Source: C-114 sp963745405
GTDB taxonomy: Bacteria; Chloroflexota; Limnocylindria; Limnocylindrales; CSP1-4
Length of the DNA: 64,000 nucleotides
Assembly: GCA_963745405.1 (NCBI GenBank)
Contig: CAVUWY010000002.1
Coordinates: 2,788,121 to 2,852,120 of the forward strand
Direction of reading: 5' to 3'
Shown one piece after another: positions 27,305 to 35,309 of this stretch. A program made the position numbers and the translations under genes. The notes under the pieces are model-generated. The model did not search any database, was not told the origin of the DNA, and was given only the letters and a program-made list of their open reading frames with translations. The stretch's first letter is position 1, and each line of letters starts with the position of its first letter.

Positions 27305-28090
27305 GTGCTCATGATCGGCGACATCATCGGCAAGCCCGGACGGGTCGCGGTGGAGGAACTCCTGCCGGGGCTGCGCGATGAGCGGGGCATCGACTTCGTC
27401 ACCGCCAACGGCGAGAACGTCGCCGGCGGGATGGGCCTGACCGCCTCGACCGCGGAGGCGCTATTCGCGGCCGGGGTCGACGTCATCACCTCGGGCAACC
27501 ACATCTGGGACAAGCGCGAGATCTACCCCGTCCTCGACCGCGAGGAGCGGATCCTGCGGCCGCTCAACTACGGCACTCACGAGGTGCCCGGCCGCGGCTG
27601 GGGGACGTTCCACGCCCTCGACGGCTCGGAGGTCGCGGTGATCAACCTCCAGGGCCGGACGTACATGGCCCAGATCGAGAACCCGTTCACCGACGCCGAC
27701 CGGCTCCTCGACGAGGGCTCCGAGCCGCTGCCGCCGATCCGGGTCGTCGACTTCCACTGCGAGCTCACGTCGGAGAAGAACGCCCTCGGCCTCCACCTCG
27801 ACGGCCGGGTCAGCGCGGTCGTCGGGACCCACACCCATGTCGTGACCGGCGACGAGCGGATCCTGCCGCGCGGCACCGCCTATCAGACCGACCTCGGGAT
27901 GACCGGGCCGTTGTGGAGCGTCATCGGCTTCGCCCCGCCGACGGTCCTGCCGCGCTTCATCAACGCGCTGCCGACCCGGTTCGAGGTCGGCGACGGACCG
28001 GTGGTCTTCAACGCCGCCCAGATCGACATCGATCCGGCGACCGGACGGGCCCTCGCCATCGAGCGGATCCAGCGGGTGGTGGGCGCCTGA
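27305..28090 (+). CDS. YmdB-type metallophosphoesterase
   Basis: A 261-residue dinuclear-metal phosphoesterase of the TIGR00282/YmdB family; in Bacillus, YmdB acts on 2',3'-cyclic nucleotides and affects biofilm genes. Metal ligands are visible in MIGDIIGKPGR, NGENVAGG, SGNHIWDKREI, DFHCELTSEK and GTHTHVVTGD. GTG 27305 and ATG 27311 are both possible starts. It sits 130 bases downstream of rny and three bases before the PHP gene. Confidence 0.92.
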   Translation: MLMIGDIIGKPGRVAVEELLPGLRDERGIDFVTANGENVAGGMGLTASTAEALFAAGVDVITSGNHIWDKREIYPVLDREERILRPLNYGTHEVPGRGWGTFHALDGSEVAVINLQGRTYMAQIENPFTDADRLLDEGSEPLPPIRVVDFHCELTSEKNALGLHLDGRVSAVVGTHTHVVTGDERILPRGTAYQTDLGMTGPLWSVIGFAPPTVLPRFINALPTRFEVGDGPVVFNAAQIDIDPATGRALAIERIQRVVGA

Positions 28091-28092
28091 CC

Positions 28093-29022
28093 GTGGCCCG
28101 GACGCGGCGCGATGGCGGCACGCCGGTGGTGCCGCCCGGTCCCTCCCCGGTCGACTTCCATACTCACACCCGGCGATCCGACGGCCTCCTCGAGCCGGCC
28201 GAGCTCGTCAGGGCGGCGGCCGCGGTCGGGGTCCGGACGCTCGCCATCACCGATCACGACAACCTCGCCGCGCCGCGGGAGCTCCGCGCGTCCCCGGGTC
28301 TCATCCCGGCCGGCCTGGAGTTGATCGCGGGGGTCGAGATCAACACGGTCGACGACGGGCATCCGGCCCGCTGGCGGGGCGAGCTCCACCTCGTCGGCCT
28401 CGGTGTCGACCTCGACGACGACGCCCTGGAAGCGACCCTGGCCGCACAGCGGGCAGCGAGGCGGGACCGCTACGAGCGGTCGCTCCGCCGGCTCCGTGAG
28501 TCGGGCTATCCGATCGACGACCTCGCCGAACGGCTGCCCGCCGACGAGCGTGCCGCCCTCGGCCGGCCGACCGTCGCCCGCCTCCTCGTCGAGAAGGGCT
28601 ATGCGACGAGCGTCGACGACGCCTTCGAGCGGCTCGTCGGCTACGGCATGCCCGGCTACGTGCCCCGCCACGGCATCGGTCCGCGGGCGGCCATCGACAT
28701 CGTCCGCGCCGCGGGCGGCGTCGCCATCCTCGCCCACACCGCCGATGCCCTCGAGCGTGAGGCCGCCATCCGCGAGCTCGCCGGCTTCGGCCTCGGCGGC
28801 ATCGAGGTCCACTACCGCCGATACGACGCGGAGACGGTCGCCGCGGTCGAGGAGTTCGCCGCCAGGCTCCGCCTCGTGCCGAGCGGGGGCAGCGACTACC
28901 ATGGCGACCGCGAAACGTACGCCGAGGCGCACGCGGGGATCTGGGTCCCCGAGAGCGACGCCGCGGCTCTCCACCGAGCCCTGGAGGATCCGAGCGTCGT
29001 GGATCGCCGAGCCAGCCGATGA
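28093..29022 (+). CDS. PHP-domain phosphoesterase (RNase AM/TrpH-like)
   Basis: A 309-residue PHP protein. Metal-binding motifs are DFHTHTRRSDG, ITDHDN, GVEIN, LAHTAD and GGSDYHGD. An inserted helical region (about residues 105-195) between the two halves is typical of the YciV/TrpH group, which trims RNA 5' ends or hydrolyses nucleoside 3',5'-bisphosphates. The GTG start lies two bases after the ymdB stop, and its own stop overlaps the miaB ATG (ATGA). RNA-related neighbours on both sides fit a role in RNA end processing. A HisK-type phosphatase is a less likely alternative. Confidence 0.88.
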   Translation: MARTRRDGGTPVVPPGPSPVDFHTHTRRSDGLLEPAELVRAAAAVGVRTLAITDHDNLAAPRELRASPGLIPAGLELIAGVEINTVDDGHPARWRGELHLVGLGVDLDDDALEATLAAQRAARRDRYERSLRRLRESGYPIDDLAERLPADERAALGRPTVARLLVEKGYATSVDDAFERLVGYGMPGYVPRHGIGPRAAIDIVRAAGGVAILAHTADALEREAAIRELAGFGLGGIEVHYRRYDAETVAAVEEFAARLRLVPSGGSDYHGDRETYAEAHAGIWVPESDAAALHRALEDPSVVDRRASR

Positions 29023-30743
29023 TCGAGCGCCCCCCGGCACCGCCGGCACGGTCGGGCCGACGTTCGCTCGTCGTCCTCGACGGGCCGGGCGCCGCCAACC
29101 CCGCCGCGCCTCGGACTGCTCCGCACCCGACCGACGAGCGGCTCGTCGAATACCTCCCGGAGGCCCGCTCCCTGCCGGCCTTCCACGTCTGGACCCTTGG
29201 CTGCCAGATGAACCGGAGCGATTCGGAGGAGATGGCCGGGCGCCTGCTGGCGGCCGGCTGCGCCGAGGCACCTGCCCTCGAAGCCGCCGATCTCATCGTC
29301 ATCAACACATGCGCGATCCGCGAGGCAGCCGAGCAGAAGGTGATCGGCCGGCAGGGCCAGCTCGCTCGACTCAAGGAGGCGAACCCGGCCCTGCGCGTCG
29401 TCCTCACCGGCTGCGCCGTCCGCGAACGCGACCGGACCGGCCTGCGACGGCGGTTCCCGGCGGTCGACCTGTTCCTCCGCCCGGACGAGGAGCCGGAGCT
29501 CGTGGACCGCCTCGGCCTCGCGTCAGCCCAGGGCCCGATCGCGGGGTCCGGCGGGACGGTCGCCGACACCGCCCGAGCCGTCGCCGGCGCGACCACCGTC
29601 GTCGGCACCACCGTCGTCGGCGTGGCCGACGCCCTGCCCTCGACCCGTGCGGCGGCGGTCGAGGCGGGCACCATCGCCCGTGGATCGAGCGTCAGCGCCT
29701 GGCTGCCGATCGTCTACGGCTGCGACAAGACCTGTACGTACTGCATCGTCCCGTTCAGCCGTGGTCCCGAGCGGAGCCGGCCCTTCGACACCGTCGTCGC
29801 CGAGGCCCGCTCACTCGCCGCGGCCGGCTATCGCGAGGTCACCCTCCTCGGCCAGAACGTCAACTCGTACGGGCATGACCTGCCGGCCGAGCCGCGCTTC
29901 GGCCACGTCGCCACGGAACGATCGGCCGGCCGACGGCTCGACCTCCACGGCCGACCAGACCTCGCCGAGCTCATCGGGGCCATCGACGACCTCCGGACGG
30001 CCGATGGCGCACCGGCGATCCCGCGCCTCCGCTTCGTCACGTCGCATCCGTGGGACCTCTCCGACCGGCTCATCGCCGCGCTCGCCGCGTGCCCGAGCGT
30101 CTGCGAACACCTCCACCTGCCGGTCCAGTCGGGCGCGGACGCGGTCCTCCACCGGATGGGCCGCCAGTACACGATCGAGCATTACCTCGAGCGCCTCGCG
30201 GCGATCCGGGCGGCCGTGCCGGGCATCGCCGTCAGCACCGACGTCATCGTCGGGTTCTGCGGCGAGACGGAGGCCCAGTTCGAGTCCACGCTCGACCTCC
30301 TCCGCCTGGTCCGCTACGACCAGGTCTTCGCGGCCGCCTTCTCGCCCCGGCCTGGGACGCCGGCCGCGCGGCTCCCCGACGACGTACCGCCCGACGTCAA
30401 GCGGCGCCGGCTCAACGAGCTCCTGGCGGTCCAGGAGGCGATCGGGCACGAGCGCAACCGCGACTGGATCGGCCAGGAGGCGGAGGTCCTCGTCGACACG
30501 ATCGTCCCGCCGCGCTCCCACGACCACGAGCAGGCGTCGGGTCATCGGCCCGAGGCCGGGGACGCCGCGGGACCCGAGCCGGGACTGACCGCCGCGACCC
30601 AGCCCGCCGGCCCACATCTGTCGGGCCGCAGCCGCGAGAACAAGCTCGTCCACCTGACCGGACCGGCGACCCTCGTCGGGCGGCTCGTCCGCGTCCACGT
30701 CACCGCCGCCGGGCCGTACTCGCTCCGCGGGGTCCTCGCCTGA
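29019..30743 (+). CDS. miaB: tRNA-2-methylthio-N6-dimethylallyladenosine synthase
   Basis: A 574-residue radical-SAM methylthiotransferase that modifies A37 after MiaA. The N-terminal cluster Cys residues are in TLGCQMN, NTCAIRE and TGCAVRE; the radical-SAM motif is YGCDKTCTYC; a TRAM domain ends the protein. It is longer than typical (~440-480): Ala/Thr/Val-rich segment of about 45 residues precedes the radical-SAM motif, another insertion follows NSYGHDLPAEP, and a His/Gly/Pro-rich stretch interrupts the TRAM domain near residues 500-540. ATG 29019 overlaps the PHP stop. Confidence 0.94.
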   Translation: MIERPPAPPARSGRRSLVVLDGPGAANPAAPRTAPHPTDERLVEYLPEARSLPAFHVWTLGCQMNRSDSEEMAGRLLAAGCAEAPALEAADLIVINTCAIREAAEQKVIGRQGQLARLKEANPALRVVLTGCAVRERDRTGLRRRFPAVDLFLRPDEEPELVDRLGLASAQGPIAGSGGTVADTARAVAGATTVVGTTVVGVADALPSTRAAAVEAGTIARGSSVSAWLPIVYGCDKTCTYCIVPFSRGPERSRPFDTVVAEARSLAAAGYREVTLLGQNVNSYGHDLPAEPRFGHVATERSAGRRLDLHGRPDLAELIGAIDDLRTADGAPAIPRLRFVTSHPWDLSDRLIAALAACPSVCEHLHLPVQSGADAVLHRMGRQYTIEHYLERLAAIRAAVPGIAVSTDVIVGFCGETEAQFESTLDLLRLVRYDQVFAAAFSPRPGTPAARLPDDVPPDVKRRRLNELLAVQEAIGHERNRDWIGQEAEVLVDTIVPPRSHDHEQASGHRPEAGDAAGPEPGLTAATQPAGPHLSGRSRENKLVHLTGPATLVGRLVRVHVTAAGPYSLRGVLA

Positions 30744-30781
30744 GCCCTCAGCCGCCCGCGCTCCCGGGCAGGCCGCCGCTC

Positions 30782-31723
30782 GTGGTCATCGGCGGGCCGA
30801 CTGCCACCGGCAAGACAGGGCTCGCCATCGACCTCGCCCTCGCGCTCCGGGCGACGGGTCGCGACGCGGAGGTCATCTCGGCCGACTCGCGCCAGGTCTA
30901 TCGCGGGCTCGATGTCGGAACCGCGAAGCCAAGCCTCGAGGAACGCCGCGGCATCGTCCATCACGGGCTCGACCTCGTCGATCCCGACGAGCCCTTCAGC
31001 GTCGCCGACTTCGTCCGCCACGCTGACGGGGCACTCGAGCGGATCCACGCCGCCGGTGCTGTCGCCATCCTCGTCGGTGGCACCGGCATGTGGCTGCGAG
31101 CGGTCGCCGCCGGACTCGACGTGGACGCCCTGCCGCACGATCCGGAGCTCCGCGCCCGCCTGGAGGCTGACGTGGCGGGGGAGGGGACCGCCGCCAGCGC
31201 GGCGCGCCTGGAGGCGCTGGCGCCGCGTCTCGCGGCGGCCGTCGATCTCCACAATCCCCGCCGGATCGTCCGGGCCCTCGAGATCGCGACCCTCGTCGGC
31301 GACGTGCCGCGCCCGGCGCCGCGTGGCTACGGCGGCCCGGTCATCCGCTTCGGACTCGACCTTGCCGATCGCGAGCTCCACGGACGGTGGATCGCCACCC
31401 GGGCAGAGGCCCAGCTCGACGCCGGCATCGTCGAGGAGGCGGCCGCCCTCCGGGATCGCTTCGGCGAGCATCATCGCGCCTTCAGCGCGATCGGCTATCG
31501 CGAGGCCTGGGCCCTCGCCGACGGCCGTCTCGATCTCGCTGCCTACCTCGCCGAGAACGTCCGCCGCAACGTCGCCTTCGCGCGCCGCCAGCGGACCTGG
31601 TTCCGGGCCGAGCGCGACATCACGTGGATCGATGCCGGCCACGGCCGGCCGATCGAACTGACGCTGGCTCACGTTGACGAGCTCCTCGATCCGGCCGAAC
31701 GGGGGAGCGAAGCCCGGCACTGA
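30782..31723 (+). CDS. miaA: tRNA dimethylallyltransferase
   Basis: A 313-residue enzyme that prenylates A37 of tRNA, the substrate step for MiaB. Motifs: GPTATGKTGLAIDLA (P-loop), SADSRQVYRGLDVGTAKP, GGTGMWLRA and FSAIGYREAWAL. No ATG, GTG or TTG exists before GTG 30782, which leaves a very short N terminus. A CTG at 30740 would overlap the miaB stop as CTGA, in the same way as other coupled genes here, and would add 14 Pro-rich residues. The true start is therefore open. Confidence 0.9.
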   Translation: MVIGGPTATGKTGLAIDLALALRATGRDAEVISADSRQVYRGLDVGTAKPSLEERRGIVHHGLDLVDPDEPFSVADFVRHADGALERIHAAGAVAILVGGTGMWLRAVAAGLDVDALPHDPELRARLEADVAGEGTAASAARLEALAPRLAAAVDLHNPRRIVRALEIATLVGDVPRPAPRGYGGPVIRFGLDLADRELHGRWIATRAEAQLDAGIVEEAAALRDRFGEHHRAFSAIGYREAWALADGRLDLAAYLAENVRRNVAFARRQRTWFRAERDITWIDAGHGRPIELTLAHVDELLDPAERGSEARH

Positions 31724-31749
31724 TCGACGGGCCGAACGGACTCGCGTCC

Positions 31750-31769
31750 AGCCCGATCGCGATCGGGCT
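31750..31769. terminator. Perfect 20-bp palindrome after miaA
   Basis: Arms AGCCCGATCG and CGATCGGGCT meet without a spacer; an RNA hairpin would use the inner four bases as loop with an 8-bp stem. Only TT follows, so it is a weak intrinsic terminator at best. A protein-binding site is equally possible. Confidence 0.4.
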
Positions 31770-31834
31770 TGCGATCATCCTGCGATCGACCCTCCTGACA
31801 CTTCGTGACGAACCGCGCCGCGAAGGAGCCTGCC

Positions 31835-32479
31835 ATGTTCGCTCGACGGACCATCCCACTCGTGCCCCTCGTCGCCGTCGCGTTCCTGGCGGCCTGCACG
31901 AGCGGAGTCGGCAGCCCAGCCGCCGGCTCCGGCGGAGTTTCGAGCGGCAGCGTGCCGGTCGTGGCCGGGGCCACGTCGTCGCCGGCCGACTCAGCGGGCG
32001 ACGCGGGTGCTGGCTCGAGCGTCACAGGCGACGGCTCGGTTGGCACGGTCGACGTCTGCCAGTTGGCCACCGCGGCCGACGTCGAGCAGCTCTTTCCCGG
32101 GGCGGTGACCGCAGCGCCAGAGCCGCAGAACGCCAACGGCTGCAGCTACGTGTTCGCAGGGGAGGACCAGGGGCTCACGATCGAGGTCGTGGTCGGCGAC
32201 GACGCGTCCACCTTCTGGACCGGCAACATCGCGCCGCAGGGCGTCAACACGATCGCCCTGTCCGGCATCGGCGACAAGGCGATGCGCGCTCCCGGAACGC
32301 TCGACCTGGTCGCCCTCCACGGCGCGACCTTCTGCGAGATCGAGGCAAGCAGCCAGGTGTCGGAGTTCTTCCACGGTCTGGCGACCCCGGACACGAGCGA
32401 CGTCGTGCCCGACGACAGCGCCACCGCGATCGCCCAGAAGCTCGGGACCCTGTGCAACACGATCTTCGCAGCGCGATGA
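31835..32479 (+). CDS. Predicted lipoprotein of unknown function
   Basis: A 214-residue exported protein. ATG 31835 follows AAGGAG (31821-31826). A basic start (FARRTIP), a hydrophobic stretch and the lipobox FLAAC (Cys at about residue 22) predict signal peptidase II processing. A Gly/Ser/Ala-rich linker (about 25-70) leads to a globular domain with three Cys (VCQL, GCSY, FCEI) plus a fourth near the end (LCNT). It resembles DUF3558-type actinobacterial lipoproteins in layout, but I cannot confirm the family. Confidence 0.8.
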   Translation: MFARRTIPLVPLVAVAFLAACTSGVGSPAAGSGGVSSGSVPVVAGATSSPADSAGDAGAGSSVTGDGSVGTVDVCQLATAADVEQLFPGAVTAAPEPQNANGCSYVFAGEDQGLTIEVVVGDDASTFWTGNIAPQGVNTIALSGIGDKAMRAPGTLDLVALHGATFCEIEASSQVSEFFHGLATPDTSDVVPDDSATAIAQKLGTLCNTIFAAR

Positions 32480-32555
32480 ACCGACGCTGACCGCCCGGGC
32501 CAGCCCGCCCGGTGTGTCGGCCGCGGTGTCGGCCATCCCGGATCGGGTCCTCGGC

Positions 32556-32561
32556 TATCCT
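32556..32561 (+). promoter_or_regulatory. -10 box of hflX, leaderless-type start
   Basis: TATCCT is six bases before GTG 32568. This decides the hflX start in favour of 32568 over the in-frame GTG 32514, which would be upstream of the promoter. Confidence 0.6.
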
Positions 32562-32567
32562 GCGTCG

Positions 32568-33887
32568 GTGCCCACCTCGACCACCATCGACCTGACCCCG
32601 CCGATCGAACGCGCCTTCCTCGTCGCGGTCGACGCCGGTGACGACACCGGCTGGACGGCCGAGGATTCGCTCTCGGAGCTTGCCAGCCTGGCCGACACGG
32701 CCGGCGCCGACGTCGTCGGCGCCGAGTGGCAGAACCGACGCCACATCGACCCCAACTGGTATGTCGGCAAGGGCAAGGCGGAGGAGCTCGTCGCGGCCAA
32801 GAACGAGACCGGCTTCGACCTCCTCATCGCCGACGACGAACTGAGCCCGGCCCAGCAGAAGGCGCTCGAGGGACTCCTGAAAGTCAAGGTGATCGACCGG
32901 AGCCGCCTCATCCTCGACATCTTCGCCCAGCACGCCCAGACCCACGAGGGACGCCTCCAGGTCGAGCTCGCCCAGCTCGAGTACCAGCTGCCGCGCCTCA
33001 CCCGGATGTGGACCCACCTCTCGCGGACCGGCGGCGGGATCGGGACCCGGGGACCCGGCGAGAGCCAGCTCGAGACCGACCGGCGGCTCATCCGCGAGCG
33101 GATCAAGAAGATGAAGGAGCGGGTGGAGCAGGTCCGCCAGCAGCGGGCGACGGCGGCCCGCAGTCGCGATCGGCGACTCATGGCGACGGTCGGCATCGTC
33201 GGCTACACGAACGCCGGCAAGTCGACCCTCCTCAACACGCTCGTCGGCGCCGATGTCGCCCGAGCCGAGGACCGCCTCTTCGCCACCCTCGACCCGACGA
33301 GCCGCCAGGTCCGCCTCGGCGACGGCCAGACCGCGATCGTTACCGACACCGTCGGCTTCATCCACAAGCTGCCCCATCAGCTGGTCGACGCCTTCCGGGC
33401 GACCCTCGAGGAGGTCAACCGGGCCGACGTCCTCATCGAGGTCGTCGATGCCGCCGATCCCCACCGGGCCGAGCACCGGGCGACGGTCCAGGAGGTGCTC
33501 GACGAACTCGGGGCCGGCGACAAGCCGCGCCTCGTGGCATACAACAAGGTCGATCTCATCGACGCGACGGCACGGAACGGCGACGCACCGGCGCCCGTGG
33601 TGGCCGGCACGGTCCCGATCAGCGCCCGGTCGGGGTTCGGCATCGACCAGCTCCGGCTCGAGCTGTCGGCCCTCCTGGCGAGCCTGTGGGTCGATGTCGA
33701 CGTCGAGGTGCCGTACACCGCCGGTGAGCTCCTCGCCCGGATCCGGGAGCGCGGGACGGTCGAGCTCGAGTACCGCGACCGCGACGTCCGCGTCCGTGGC
33801 CGCATCGCGCCGTCGCTCGCCGGCGAGCTCGGAGCGGCCGCCGTCCGCTGGACCGACACGCTCGCCGAGGACGCGGCGGCCCGGTGA
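32568..33887 (+). CDS. hflX: Ribosome-associated GTPase HflX
   Basis: A 439-residue GTPase that splits stalled ribosomes. The N-terminal HflX domain contains IDPNWYVGKGKAEEL and the glycine-rich RTGGGIGTRGPGE loop, followed by a coiled coil. The G domain shows GYTNAGKST (G1), DTVGFIHKLP (G3) and YNKVDLID (G4). The start is taken as GTG 32568 because of the -10 box six bases upstream. It is the last recognisable housekeeping gene before the non-coding region. Confidence 0.95.
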   Translation: MPTSTTIDLTPPIERAFLVAVDAGDDTGWTAEDSLSELASLADTAGADVVGAEWQNRRHIDPNWYVGKGKAEELVAAKNETGFDLLIADDELSPAQQKALEGLLKVKVIDRSRLILDIFAQHAQTHEGRLQVELAQLEYQLPRLTRMWTHLSRTGGGIGTRGPGESQLETDRRLIRERIKKMKERVEQVRQQRATAARSRDRRLMATVGIVGYTNAGKSTLLNTLVGADVARAEDRLFATLDPTSRQVRLGDGQTAIVTDTVGFIHKLPHQLVDAFRATLEEVNRADVLIEVVDAADPHRAEHRATVQEVLDELGAGDKPRLVAYNKVDLIDATARNGDAPAPVVAGTVPISARSGFGIDQLRLELSALLASLWVDVDVEVPYTAGELLARIRERGTVELEYRDRDVRVRGRIAPSLAGELGAAAVRWTDTLAEDAAAR

Positions 33888-33921
33888 GACGACGCGTTGC
33901 GCCGACTCCGCGGGCCGCCAG

Positions 33922-34497
33922 ATGACCTCGCGCGAACCGGTCCGCCGGGCCGGGCGGGGCCGTCTCGAGGACGGGTCGACGATCCTCTGGTCGGTCGCCG
34001 AGGGGACCCGTGGCCGGCGCTGGCGGGAGGTCACGACCCTCGACGGCCGGGTGACCCACGCGGTCCTTCTCGAGGCGAGCGCCGGCGGTCGCCCGTCTCG
34101 CCTCGAGCTCGCGACCGAGGCCGGCCTGCTGACCCTTCATCCGGCCGACGACGAGGCCACGGCCCACGGCAACGTCGTCCACCAGGCCGGCGTCCGGCCG
34201 ATCGAGCTGCCGTGGGGTCCCGATGACGCCTTCGAGGTCGTCGGGCGTCCGTTCACGACCGCGGTGATGCTGGGCAGACTCGCCCGCTCGGTCGCAGTGG
34301 GGGAGGGGGAGACCGTCCGGGTCCTTGCGGTCGACTCCTCGCTCGTCCCCCGACCGGGGGACCGCCTCGTTCGCCGTCTTACCGAGCGTCGCTGGGAGGT
34401 CGCCGACCTGGCCGCCGGGCGAGCCATCGAGATCGAGCTCGATCCGGACGGTATCCCGCGGTTCGCCGCCGGCGACGACTGGCCGCTGGACGACTGA
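33922..34497 (+). CDS. Hypothetical protein downstream of hflX
   Basis: A 191-residue protein with GC-rich third positions and no membrane segment or signal. ATG 33922 is 34 bases after hflX. Visible features are a basic N terminus (TSREPVRRAGRGRL), a beta-rich middle (ITR-like pattern WSVAEGTRGRRWREVTT) and RFAAGDDWPLDD at the end. The predicted pattern of short strands resembles lipocalin- or DUF402-like beta barrels, but I do not recognise the family. Coding status is supported by codon use and by the frame staying open on this strand only up to its stop. Confidence 0.7.
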   Translation: MTSREPVRRAGRGRLEDGSTILWSVAEGTRGRRWREVTTLDGRVTHAVLLEASAGGRPSRLELATEAGLLTLHPADDEATAHGNVVHQAGVRPIELPWGPDDAFEVVGRPFTTAVMLGRLARSVAVGEGETVRVLAVDSSLVPRPGDRLVRRLTERRWEVADLAAGRAIEIELDPDGIPRFAAGDDWPLDD

Positions 34498-34564
34498 CGG
34501 GCGGCCAGCCAAGGCCTTCGACGCGGTCGGCACACGCTCGGCGTGGAATTCCGTGTGGATGCGT

Positions 34565-34615
34565 CGTGGACGACTACGGGATTCGAGCTGGCGTATCTCG
34601 AAACTCGTGGATAAC
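34565..34615. promoter_or_regulatory. Paired CGTGGAYRAC boxes upstream of RNA copy A
   Basis: CGTGGACGAC (34565-34574) and CGTGGATAAC (34606-34615) are 41 bases apart. The second begins 51 bases before the RNA stem at 34657, exactly as in copy B. The complement GTTATCCACG is one base from a DnaA box, but other binders are possible. Confidence 0.5.
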
Positions 34616-34656
34616 ACGCTGGTAACGGTCCCGACCCGTCGGATATCTTCTTCTCA

Positions 34657-34750
34657 GCCCGAAGGGGCCGACGGAACGGAGCTCAGGCGACGCCGGTGCT
34701 TGCATCGGTGGCGCGGACCCGGACCCCGGTTCCTTCGGGTGTTTCTTCGT
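34657..34750 (+). ncRNA. Candidate structured small RNA, copy A
   Basis: A 12-bp closing stem pairs CCCGAAGGGGCC (34658-34669) with GGTTCCTTCGGG (34728-34739), with two G-U pairs, and is followed by TGTTTCTTCG like an intrinsic terminator. Inside is a hairpin GGTG-CTTG-CATC (34695-34706) with a CUUG tetraloop. A -10-like TATCTT (34644-34649) would start the transcript at the base of the stem. No coding frame with normal codon use spans it. A second diverged copy lies 354 bases downstream. I do not recognise a known RNA family. Confidence 0.55.
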
Positions 34751-34917
34751 GCCCGGGAGGGTCGTAGAAGTCCCTTGACCCTGGCGCCTCGGCCGGGACG
34801 GCCGCCCGGGCCAGGCCCGCGTCGGCCATCCGGACGGTCCGCGACGACCGGCCCGCCGGGCTACGACGACCCTGGCCGGCCCCGATCGCGCCCAACCGGC
34901 CGCGTTCGTGGAAAGTA

Positions 34918-34969
34918 CGTGGACAACGCTCGTGAGAATCCTGTCCCGGCGCTGAATCTCGTGGACAAC
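34918..34969. promoter_or_regulatory. Paired CGTGGACAAC boxes upstream of RNA copy B
   Basis: Two identical boxes CGTGGACAAC (34918-34927 and 34960-34969) are 42 bases apart, about four helical turns. The second begins 51 bases before the RNA stem at 35011. Confidence 0.5.
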
Positions 34970-34973
34970 CCTG

Positions 34974-35003
34974 TTGTGGCGGTGGTAGCCGCGCCCGTAT
35001 TGT
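34974..35003 (+). promoter_or_regulatory. Candidate promoter of RNA copy B
   Basis: TTGTGG (34974-34979) and TATTGT (34998-35003) are 18 bases apart. Transcription would start about 35010, at the first base of the closing stem. Confidence 0.45.
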
Positions 35004-35010
35004 TGGTCTT

Positions 35011-35162
35011 GCCCGAAGGGGCCATAACGGATCGCAAAGCTGCGACGCAGGTACTTGTATCAGCGGCGAGGGCGGCGGACCGGGGCACGACGAGACCGGG
35101 GCGCAGGTGCTTGCACAGGCGTCAACGGACGGCGAGTCGAGTGGTTCCTTCGGGCGTTTTCG
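35011..35162 (+). ncRNA. Candidate structured small RNA, copy B
   Basis: It has the same 12-bp closing stem as copy A, base for base: CCCGAAGGGGCC (35012-35023) with GGTTCCTTCGGG (35143-35154), followed by CGTTTTCG. The interior is longer (119 against 58 nt) and holds two CUUG hairpins: GGTA-CTTG-TATC (35050-35061) and GTG-CTTG-CAC (35107-35116). Relative to copy A the last stem pair changes from G-C to A-U on both sides, a compensatory change. The remaining bases of the 34498-35309 gap show no gene. Confidence 0.55.
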
Positions 35163-35309
35163 TGTGTCCGTCGTGCTTCTTGGGCTCGGTCTCCGGCGTC
35201 ACGATCGTGACGGCACGGGGCCGGATTCGGCCCCGGTCTAACTTCCGATAAGGATAGTTATGTCTGCATACGCGGGAGGGAAACCCCGTCGTGGCATCCT
35301 CCTGCCGAC

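Noticed and set aside
28093..29022. PHP protein as the missing histidinol-phosphate phosphatase
   Set aside because: The insertion between PHP halves and the rny/ymdB/miaB neighbourhood fit the RNase AM/TrpH group better.
34498..35309. Chromosomal replication origin because of DnaA-like boxes
   Set aside because: No dnaA, dnaN, gyrB or rpmH nearby, no AT-rich unwinding element, and the boxes are placed as promoter elements in both copies.
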